Part shown: one piece after another, positions 29,911 through 38,751 of the stretch
Layout of the letters: every line of letters begins with the position of its first letter
Numbering within the stretch: the stretch's first letter is position 1
From: CALMKX01 sp036274895
GTDB taxonomy: Bacteria; Acidobacteriota; Thermoanaerobaculia; Multivoradales; SZUA-115
Length of the DNA: 38,751 nt
Reading direction: 5' to 3'
Assembly: GCA_036274895.1 (NCBI GenBank)
Contig: DASUEU010000025.1
Coordinates: forward strand, 1 to 38,751
Made by a program: the position numbers and the translations under genes
Notes under the pieces: model-generated
The model's database searches: none
What the model was told of the DNA's origin: nothing
The model's input: only the letters and a program-made list of their open reading frames with translations

Positions 29911-31194
29911 GTGGCGGCCCCTTCCTCCCCCGTGCCCCCGCGGCGGCTGGGTCTCGTCGACCTGCTGGCCCTCGGCGTCAACGCGGTGGTGGGTGCCGGA
30001 GTCTTCCTGATGCCCGGGCTACTGGCCGAGAAGCTCGGCCCGGCGGCCGTGGTGGCCACGCTCACCGCCGGCCTCTCGGCCCTCGTGCTCGCCCTGTCCA
30101 CGGCCGAGGCGGCCAGCCGCTTCGACGACACGGGCGGACCTTACCTCTACGCTCGTGAGGCCTTCGGCCCCGGCCCGGGCTTCCTGGTCGGCTGGGTGGT
30201 GTCCTGGACCGGGCTCATCGCCTGGGCGGCGCTCCTGGCCTCCTTCGCCACGGCCCTGTCCTTCTTCCTGCCCGCGACAGCCGGGGGCTGGCCGCGGGCG
30301 GCGGCGATCCTCGGCCTGGCGGCCTTGCTGGGCGCCCTCAACGTGCTGGGCATCCACCGCGGGGCCCTGGTCTCGAACCTCGCCTCGGTGGCCAAGCTCG
30401 GGGTGCTGGTGGTCTTCGTGGTCATCGGCTTGCCCGCGGCGGATCTCGCTCGCTTCGAGCCCTTCGCCCCGCACGGCTTCGCCCACCTGCCCGAGGCCAC
30501 CCTGCTGATGCTCTACGCCTACGTCGGCTTCGAGAACCTGATCGTGCCAGCCGGCGAGATGAAGACGCCGCGCCGGCACTTGCCCGTGGCTCTCTGCGCC
30601 GTGATGGCCACCGTGCTCCTGCTCTATCTGGGGGTGCAGGTGGTCAGCACGGCCACCCTGCCCGATCTGGCCGGCAAGGCCAACCCGGTGGCCGAGGCCG
30701 CCCGCGCCTTGCTCGGCCCGGCGGGCGGCACCCTGATCGGCGCCGGGGTGTTGGTGTCGATCCTGGGAGTGAACGCGGCGAGCGCGATCATCGCCCCGCG
30801 CCGCTTCCACGCCATGGCCGCCAAGGGGGAGCTGCCCGCCTGGCTGGCCCGGCTGCACCCTGAGCGGGCCACGCCCTGGGCTGCCATCGCCTTCACCTAT
30901 GGCCTGGCGACCGTCCTCGCCCTCTCGGGCTCTTTCCGCCAGCTGGCCGTGGTGACGGTGGCCAGCCGCCTGCTCCAGTACGCCGCCACCTGCCTGGCCG
31001 TGCTCGCCCTGCGCCGGCGCGCTCCGGCGCCCTTCCGCCTGCCGGGAGGGCCGCTGCTCCCGGGCCTGGGGCTCGCCGTCTGCGTCGGCCTCGCCACCGC
31101 GGCCGGGAAGCGGGAGCTGCTGGCCGCCGCGCTGGTGGTGGGCAGCGGCCTCGCCGTGTGGTGGGGCTTGCTCAGGAACCGTGCGGAGCGGTGA
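29911..31194 (+). CDS. APC-superfamily amino-acid permease
   Basis: Inner-membrane amino-acid transporter or exchanger, 427 residues with about 12 hydrophobic segments. The first helix carries the APC signature LGLVDLLALGVNAVVGAGVFLMPG (unwound GxG region). TGGPYLYAREAFGPGPGFLVGWVVSWTGL and YAYVGFENLIVPAGEMKTPRRHLPVAL follow, the latter with the family's FENxxxxAGEMKxPRR motif. GTG at 29911 was chosen because the membrane domain begins directly; no ribosome site is clear, and 13 bases separate it from the oxidoreductase stop. The last 23 bases overlap the convergent flavin reductase. The substrate is unknown. Confidence 0.9.
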   Translation: MAAPSSPVPPRRLGLVDLLALGVNAVVGAGVFLMPGLLAEKLGPAAVVATLTAGLSALVLALSTAEAASRFDDTGGPYLYAREAFGPGPGFLVGWVVSWTGLIAWAALLASFATALSFFLPATAGGWPRAAAILGLAALLGALNVLGIHRGALVSNLASVAKLGVLVVFVVIGLPAADLARFEPFAPHGFAHLPEATLLMLYAYVGFENLIVPAGEMKTPRRHLPVALCAVMATVLLLYLGVQVVSTATLPDLAGKANPVAEAARALLGPAGGTLIGAGVLVSILGVNAASAIIAPRRFHAMAAKGELPAWLARLHPERATPWAAIAFTYGLATVLALSGSFRQLAVVTVASRLLQYAATCLAVLALRRRAPAPFRLPGGPLLPGLGLAVCVGLATAAGKRELLAAALVVGSGLAVWWGLLRNRAER

Positions 31195-31669
31195 GGCTGC
31201 GGTAGCCCCGGTTCCAGTACACCAGGGGCTGACCGTCCGGGTGAGGCACCGAGCTGGCCTCGACCAGGCCGAGATAGATGGTGTGGGTGCCCGCCGGGTG
31301 GCGAGCCCAGATCGAGCAGTCCAGCCAGGCGAGGGCGTCCTCGAGCACCGGAGCGCCGGTGGCAGCCTCGCTCCAGCGGCCGGCGGCGAAGCGATCCTCT
31401 TCCTTGGTCCAGGCGAAGCGGTTTGACAGCTCGGACTGCTCTTCACCGAGGATGTTGACCGCGAAGACCGCTCCTTCGCGCTCCAGGAGATCGTGGGCCG
31501 AGTGCCGCCGGTCGATGATCACCGCCACCAGGGGCGGATCCGGCGACACCGAGGCGAAGGCCGACACGGTCAGCCCGTGGATCACCTCGCCCACCCGCAG
31601 GGTGACGATGGTCACTCCGGCCGGGAAGTGGCGCAGAGCGTCGCGGTAGGCCTCGGAGGGAACCGGCAT
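31172..31669 (-). CDS. Flavin reductase-like FMN-binding protein
   Basis: Flavin reductase domain of the HpaC/RutF type, 165 residues, which reduces free FMN or FAD with NAD(P)H for a partner monooxygenase. Typical segments are YRDALRHFPAGVTIVTL, HGLTVSAFASVSPDPPLVAVIIDRRHSAHDLL (flavin-binding loop), FAVNILGEEQSELSNRFA and WLDCSIWARHPAGTHTIYLGLVE. ATG at 31667-31669 lies two bases after the stop of the cystathionine beta-synthase-like gene, so the two are co-transcribed. No monooxygenase is in the window, so the partner is unknown. Confidence 0.88.
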   Translation of the reverse strand: MPVPSEAYRDALRHFPAGVTIVTLRVGEVIHGLTVSAFASVSPDPPLVAVIIDRRHSAHDLLEREGAVFAVNILGEEQSELSNRFAWTKEEDRFAAGRWSEAATGAPVLEDALAWLDCSIWARHPAGTHTIYLGLVEASSVPHPDGQPLVYWNRGYRSLTAPHGS

Positions 31670-31671
31670 CC

Positions 31672-32658
31672 TCAGCCTTCCTCGGCGTCGAGCAGGCCCT
31701 TCTCGCGCATCCAGTCCTCGTTCAGCTTCGACAGATAACGCTCCCCCGAGTCGGGGAAGAGGGTCACCACCAAGGCGTCCTCGGGCAGCGACTGCGCCAC
31801 CCGGCGCGCTCCCTCGGCGGCGGCGCCGGCCGAGCTGCCGACGAAGATCGCTTCCCGCCGGGCCAGCTCGCGCACGGCTCGGTAGGCGCTCTTGTCGTCG
31901 ACCGTGACCACGTCGTCGACGTACTCGAGCCAGATCGAGCTGGGCAGGAAGTCCTCACCGATGCCGTCGACCAGGTATTGGTGGATCTTCTCCTCGGGAG
32001 GCATCTCACCGGTCCTGTGGAGGTGGGCGTAGATGCTGCCGACCGGATCGACACCGATGACCTTGATCTTGGGGTTCTGCTCTTTCAGGTACTTGGCGGC
32101 GCCGCTGATGGTGCCGCCGGTGCCCATGCCGGCCACCCAGTGGGTGATCTTGCCGTCGGTCTGGCGCCAGATCTCGGGGCCGGTGGAGCGGTAGTGGGCC
32201 TCGGGGTTGGCCTGGTTGTGGTACTGGTAGGGCAGATAGGCCCCCTGCTCGTCGCGGATGCGCTCGGCCACCTTGTAGTAGGAGCGGGGGTCGTCCGCCG
32301 CCACGTTGGTCGGGCAAGTGATCACCTCGACCCCGAAGGCGCGCAGCAGGGCGATCTTCTCTTTCGAGATCTTGTCGGCGGCCGTGCAGATCAGTCGATA
32401 GCCCTTGAGCGCCGCAGCCATGGCCAGTCCCAGGCCGGTGTTGCCCGAGGTGGGCTCGACGATCAAGCCACCCGGCGCCAGCTTGCCCTCGCGCTCCCCG
32501 GCCTCGATCAGCGCCATGCCGATCCGGTCCTTGACGCTCGAGCCGGGGTTGAAGTACTCGAGCTTTGCCGCCAGGGGCGCACCGCTCGGGGAGAAACGCC
32601 GGAGACGCACGAGCGGCGTGTCGCCGAGGGTCTCGAGGATGTTTTCGTAGATCTGCAT
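31672..32658 (-). CDS. PLP-dependent cystathionine beta-synthase / cysteine synthase family, catalytic core only
   Basis: Fold-type II PLP enzyme, 328 residues. The Schiff-base lysine is in FNPGSSVKDRIG (Lys about 43), followed by the substrate loop EPTSGNTGLGLAMA and the PLP phosphate loop GMGTGGTISGAAKYLK. Segments DKISKEKIALLRAFGVEVITCPTNVAADDPRSYY, STGPEIWRQTDGKITH and LVDGIGEDFLP are closer to cystathionine beta-synthase than to CysK, but the C-terminal CBS (Bateman) pair is missing. ATG at 32656-32658 was chosen; the 38-residue upstream extension in frame is not family-like. A leader hairpin and a divergent promoter lie upstream. Transsulfuration or O-acetylserine use cannot be separated by eye. 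Confidence 0.87.
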   Translation of the reverse strand: MQIYENILETLGDTPLVRLRRFSPSGAPLAAKLEYFNPGSSVKDRIGMALIEAGEREGKLAPGGLIVEPTSGNTGLGLAMAAALKGYRLICTAADKISKEKIALLRAFGVEVITCPTNVAADDPRSYYKVAERIRDEQGAYLPYQYHNQANPEAHYRSTGPEIWRQTDGKITHWVAGMGTGGTISGAAKYLKEQNPKIKVIGVDPVGSIYAHLHRTGEMPPEEKIHQYLVDGIGEDFLPSSIWLEYVDDVVTVDDKSAYRAVRELARREAIFVGSSAGAAAEGARRVAQSLPEDALVVTLFPDSGERYLSKLNEDWMREKGLLDAEEG

Positions 32659-32716
32659 GATGGTTGGAACGTCTCCGGTAGGCCAGGAGGATCCTGGCGC
32701 GGGGGACCTGCGGAAA

Positions 32717-32732
32717 ACCCGCGGGAGCGGGT
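32717..32732 (-). promoter_or_regulatory. Possible attenuator hairpin in the leader of the cystathionine beta-synthase-like gene
   Basis: On the minus strand ACCCGC and GCGGGT pair around TCCC and are followed by TTT, giving a small intrinsic-terminator-like structure about 60 bases before the start codon. No leader peptide or known sulfur riboswitch was recognised. Confidence 0.3.
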
Positions 32733-32733
32733 G

Positions 32734-32782
32734 TTGCGCCCGAGAACCGGGGAAGCATAGGTTAAGTGCCACGACGGCGCAA
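32734..32782. promoter_or_regulatory. Overlapping divergent promoters with mirrored TTGCGC boxes
   Basis: Plus strand: TTGCGC (32734-32739), 18 bases, TAGGTT (32758-32763) towards the tricorn-like gene. Minus strand: TTGCGC (read from 32782 to 32777), 17 bases, TATGCT (32759 to 32754) towards the cystathionine beta-synthase-like gene. The two -10 elements overlap, and the outer boxes form a 7-base inverted repeat. Confidence 0.4.
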
Positions 32783-32891
32783 ACCTTCCGGCCGTCCGCA
32801 CGTACCGAAGCACCGTCGTCGCCGCGAAAGGCCCAGCAACCCTGCCTCGGGCCGCGCGACCCGCCCCTCTCACGACCTCGAAGGAGTCCCT

Positions 32892-36263
<3,372 letters not shown>

Positions 36264-36265
36264 AC

Positions 36266-38023
36266 CTACGGCAGCACCCTCCCCTCCTCCGGTTCGCCGG
36301 AGGAGGGGGGGCCGATTTCCCGGCGCACCGTCTCGGAGAGGCCCAGGCGCTCGGCGAGGTCGCGCCGCACGGCGATGAATTGCTCGGCACGGAACGCCTG
36401 ACGGCGGAACCCGTCGAGGGCCGGCGGCACTCGCCCTCGCTGCTCGAAAGTAACGAAGTAGCCCGCCCTCTCGAGGTAGCGCAGGGAGCCTCGCTCTGCG
36501 AAGAGGTCGAAGATCACGTCCGGGGGAGCCAGGCCGCAGCGAGCCTCGAGCTCCTGCTGCAAGGAGTGAAACCGCGCCGGCGTCAAGAGCAGACCCAGCG
36601 GCCCCCGCGGCACGTGCCGAGTCACCGGACAGTCGGTCAGGTCCCGGCTCACCAGGCCGTAGCGATCGACGAAGCGCACCGCTCCCGGATGGCGCCGGGC
36701 CGTGTGGTACGCCACCATCCCCATCTGCCCGCTCAGGATGGACACCGGCCGTTCGAGGGCGGGGAGGAGGCGATCGAGCAGCCGGTGGAGCTGCTCGAGG
36801 GCCTGGACGTCGCGCCAGCGCAACAGGTTGCCCCGTTCCGCGGGGCTCAGGCCCTGGGCTTCTAGGCTCTGCGCCAGGGCCGGTGGTAGCTCGCGGCGGG
36901 TGAGCAGGTCGGTGCCGGTCGAGCTGCGGCGTGCCACGCCCACGGTGGCGATGAGCTGGAGCACGATCAGGATCAGCACCGCCAGGCGGAAGCGAAGGGG
37001 GCTCGGCAACCACCTCTCGAGCGTGGCGACGAGGACCACGGCGAGGAGCGGCACCATCGGCGCCAGAAAGCGGCCGTTCTCCATCCAGTCTCCCCCCACG
37101 GCGACCACGAAGCCGAGCTGAGCCAGCGCGAGCGAAGCCGCCACGCAGAGGAGGCTGCTCCGCGGGTCGTCCTCGGCCTGCCGCGTCTTCAACAGCTGGA
37201 TCACCAGGGCCGCCAGGGCCAGAGCCAGAACGGGAGAGAGAGCCGGGGTCTCCATCAAGGCCCGTTCGAGATAGCGCCAGCCCCGGGTCCAGGTCGCCCA
37301 CGACAGGGTCCCCACCTTGGCAGCCACCGGCTGGGGCTGGAGGGCGCCGAAGTACAGCAGCCTGAAGCCGAGCACCGAGGCCCAGGTCACGGCGCTGCCG
37401 GCACCGAGCAGGGCGAGGCGCCCGCGCCGTTGCCGCTGGCCGCGCCAGGAACCGCTCAGCGTGACCACGGCCGCCATGGCCACCAGGGCGCCTTCCGGCC
37501 TCACCAGCACCAGCGCCAGCGTCGAGGCCAGGGCGCCGCCGAGCAGGCCCGGCCGCAGGGTGGGAGCCGAGAGCAGGGCAGCCCAGCTCACCGCGAGCGC
37601 GAGCAGGACGAGGGCCGCCAGGGCCGTCTCGGCCCCGCTCCACGCCCAGTACAGGAAGAAGGGTTGGGTGGCCACCAGCAGGCAGGCCACGGCGCCGCCT
37701 TCTCGCCCTGCGGACCGGCCCAACGCGAGGACCGTGAGGCAGGCGACGGCCGCGACCAGGGAGCCCGCGAGGCCGAGAGCCGGGAGGTCCCCTCCGCTCA
37801 GCCAGCGCAGGGCGGCGAGCACCAGCACCCAGAGCAGCGTCGAGCTCTGCTCGACCCTCTCGAGGTTGTAGTTGAGGATCTCTCCGCGCTCGGCCAGGGT
37901 GAGGGCCGGCCAGTAGCTGATGTAGGAGTCGTCTCGCCCGGTCTGGCCGAAGAGGGCGAAGCCGAGGACCAGGAGCGACAGCGGCCCGGCGACGAGGACG
38001 GCCCTTCGAAAGCGGGACGACAC
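36266..38023 (-). CDS. Polytopic GT-C-like glycosyltransferase (arabinofuranosyltransferase AftB-like)
   Basis: Membrane protein of 585 residues with about ten or more hydrophobic segments in the first 370 residues and a soluble C-terminal region. The first periplasmic loop reads FGQTGRDDSYISYWPALTLAERGEILNYNLERVEQSSTLLWVLVLA. Its Asp-Asp and the G...NYN.ERVEQSSTLLW pattern resemble AftB-type polyprenyl-phosphate-sugar-using enzymes. LVRPEGAL and GGDWMENGRFLAPMVPLLAV also fit that group. GTG at 38021-38023 is the start, with AGGAGG 11 bases upstream. The C-terminal codons contain a strong hairpin that probably ends the convergent tricorn transcript. Acceptor and donor are unknown. Confidence 0.75.
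   Translation of the reverse strand: MSSRFRRAVLVAGPLSLLVLGFALFGQTGRDDSYISYWPALTLAERGEILNYNLERVEQSSTLLWVLVLAALRWLSGGDLPALGLAGSLVAAVACLTVLALGRSAGREGGAVACLLVATQPFFLYWAWSGAETALAALVLLALAVSWAALLSAPTLRPGLLGGALASTLALVLVRPEGALVAMAAVVTLSGSWRGQRQRRGRLALLGAGSAVTWASVLGFRLLYFGALQPQPVAAKVGTLSWATWTRGWRYLERALMETPALSPVLALALAALVIQLLKTRQAEDDPRSSLLCVAASLALAQLGFVVAVGGDWMENGRFLAPMVPLLAVVLVATLERWLPSPLRFRLAVLILIVLQLIATVGVARRSSTGTDLLTRRELPPALAQSLEAQGLSPAERGNLLRWRDVQALEQLHRLLDRLLPALERPVSILSGQMGMVAYHTARRHPGAVRFVDRYGLVSRDLTDCPVTRHVPRGPLGLLLTPARFHSLQQELEARCGLAPPDVIFDLFAERGSLRYLERAGYFVTFEQRGRVPPALDGFRRQAFRAEQFIAVRRDLAERLGLSETVRREIGPPSSGEPEEGRVLP
36277..36311. terminator. Strong hairpin with TTCG loop at the convergent end of the tricorn-like and glycosyltransferase genes
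   Basis: A perfect 12-base stem (36281-36292 with 36297-36308) closes a TTCG loop; with one G-U the stem extends to about 15 pairs. It starts 14 bases after the tricorn-like stop codon and lies inside the last codons of the glycosyltransferase gene. There is no long T-tract. Confidence 0.55.
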
Positions 38024-38062
38024 GCTGGAACGATCCTCCTCGTCGCCGTGCCAGCCCGCGAC

Positions 38063-38569
38063 TCAGGGCCTCGCGGCGTGAATCCCGTACACGAGCTGGC
38101 GGACTCCCGCCTCCTCGAATTCCGACTCGAGCACGGCGCCCAGGCGTTCGGCGAGGCGGATGGAGCGGCTGTTCTCGGGGCGGATGACGCAGAGCAGGTG
38201 CTCGCGGCCGAGCACACCGAAGGCATGGTCGACGGCCGCCCGCGCGCCTTCGTGGGCGTAGCCCCGGCCCCAGGCGGACCGCGCCAGGGCCCAGCCGAGC
38301 TCGAAACCGCGCCCGCCTTCGGGGTCGAGGAAGCCGAGGTGCCCGATCAGGCCACCCGTCGAGCGCTCGACCACCGCCCACAGGCCATAGCCCCGCAACT
38401 GCCAATGCCCCATGTAGCGGGCCAGCTGCCACCACGCCTCGGCGCGGGTGAGCGCCCCGGCGCGGATGTAGCGCATCACTTCCGGGTCCGCGCAGATCGC
38501 CGCATGGGCCTCGAAGTCCTCGGGCCGAAAAGGGCGCAGGTGCAGCCGCGGGGTGAGAAGGTCGGTCAT
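38063..38569 (-). CDS. GNAT-family N-acetyltransferase (RimJ/RimL-like)
   Basis: Acetyl-CoA-dependent acetyltransferase of 168 residues. It has the RimJ/RimL-type N-terminus LLTPRLHLRPFRPEDFEAHAAICADPEVMRY, then GGLIGHLGFLDPEGGRGFELGWALARSAWGRGYAHEGARAAV (acetyl-CoA-binding region R-G-x-A) and IRPENSRSIRLAERLGAV (motif B). ATG at 38567-38569 is used; the frame runs further upstream without family similarity. The target (protein N-terminus or small molecule) is unknown. An insertion sequence begins about 40 bases upstream of the start and may have displaced or replaced its promoter. It lies 39 bases upstream of the glycosyltransferase gene on the same strand. Confidence 0.88.
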   Translation of the reverse strand: MTDLLTPRLHLRPFRPEDFEAHAAICADPEVMRYIRAGALTRAEAWWQLARYMGHWQLRGYGLWAVVERSTGGLIGHLGFLDPEGGRGFELGWALARSAWGRGYAHEGARAAVDHAFGVLGREHLLCVIRPENSRSIRLAERLGAVLESEFEEAGVRQLVYGIHAARP

Positions 38570-38615
38570 GGGAGTGGTGGGCGGAGAGTAGCAGGGTGGG
38601 GGGCGGGCTAGGTAC

Positions 38616-38665
38616 AGACCGGCCACATAGGTAACACCTCAGACCGGGGACATCGGTAACAGTCT
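38616..38665. repeat. Two tandem 25-base repeats in the insertion-sequence end
   Basis: Units 38616-38640 and 38641-38665 both begin AGACCGG and share ACAT-x-GGTAACA at the same offset; about 18 of 25 bases agree. Such subterminal repeats are typical transposase-binding sites. Confidence 0.65.
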
Positions 38666-38700
38666 CGTGGTCCATGCTTGGGCACCATCGGAGGTGCCTG

Positions 38701-38751
38701 ATGCCGTGGGACGAGCGGACACCGATGGACGAGCGAGAGCGTTTCGTCAGG
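38701..38751 (+). CDS. Transposase, first 17 codons only
   Basis: The frame opens MPWDERTPMDERERFVR and continues past the window. MPW-x-E-x-x-PMDER-x-RF at the very N-terminus is characteristic of integrase-core transposases of the IS481-like group, whose N-terminal helix-turn-helix follows directly. Only the start is visible, so intactness is unknown. ATG at 38701 has GGAGG about five bases upstream. Confidence 0.7.
   Translation, partial: MPWDERTPMDERERFVR

Larger units (their letters stand above)
38608..38751 (+). mobile_element. Left end of an insertion sequence, cut by the window edge
   Basis: About 90 bases of non-coding end sequence carry two tandem 25-base repeats, followed by the start of a transposase reading off the right edge. 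The layout and the wording around GGTAACA resemble IS481-like or related DDE insertion sequences. The exact outer boundary and any target-site duplication cannot be set from one end. Confidence 0.6.

Overview
The window is GC-rich, densely coded DNA from a bacterium with an outer membrane: it encodes a TonB-dependent receptor, a FadL-type porin and a lipoprotein signal. The best lineage guess is Acidobacteriota. The protein at 14787-15905 has the layout of the acidobacterial VWFA-related family (TIGR03436), and the same window carries MqnD of the futalosine menaquinone route, a tricorn-like protease and an M28 peptidase. The lineage is inferred from gene content; there is no rRNA, tRNA or CRISPR array to test it with.

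Region 1 (1-7479) is an isocitrate dehydrogenase fragment followed by a polyphosphate block: Ppx/GppA phosphatase with a C-terminal HD region, a SixA-type histidine phosphatase, PPK1, an orphan ParA-type ATPase, and a CYTH-like/CHAD protein translationally coupled to the ATPase. The ParA-CHAD pair beside PPK1 is the best candidate here for an undescribed system, possibly positioning of polyphosphate granules. Region 2 (7554-9812) is a cdd-mqnD-gph operon with a clear leaderless promoter, facing a STAS-domain regulator. Region 3 (9896-14657) holds a FadL-family porin, an SDR-family reductase/epimerase and a fused FadJ-type beta-oxidation enzyme. Region 4 (14787-19010) holds two secreted proteins: the VWFA-related one behind a near-consensus sigma-54 promoter, and a large Asp-box/FN3 protein behind a structured leader.

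Region 5 (19126-21571) is a tightly overlapping trio for N-acetylated amino-sugar glycan initiation: sugar-phosphate transferase, acyltransferase and aminotransferase. Region 6 (21601-26751, minus strand) is a zinc-uptake locus: small His/Cys protein, ZnuD-like TonB receptor, ZnuA, ZnuC and ZnuB. Region 7 (26765-31194) is a same-strand run of HIT hydrolase, M28 peptidase, a 62-aa antitoxin-tail-like protein, a zinc-free medium-chain reductase and an APC permease. Region 8 (31172-38569) holds flavin reductase plus a cystathionine beta-synthase core, a divergent tricorn-like protease, a GT-C-like membrane glycosyltransferase and a GNAT acetyltransferase. The right edge (about 38608-38751) is the end of an insertion sequence with the first codons of its transposase.

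Two palindromic repeat families sit in intergenic regions: nested inverted repeats between ppk1 and parA, and three short hairpins whose stems differ by compensating changes, two of them between the aminotransferase and znuB. Most transcription units have short or no leaders, and several starts lie 6-8 bases after a -10-like hexamer, which suggests leaderless mRNAs.
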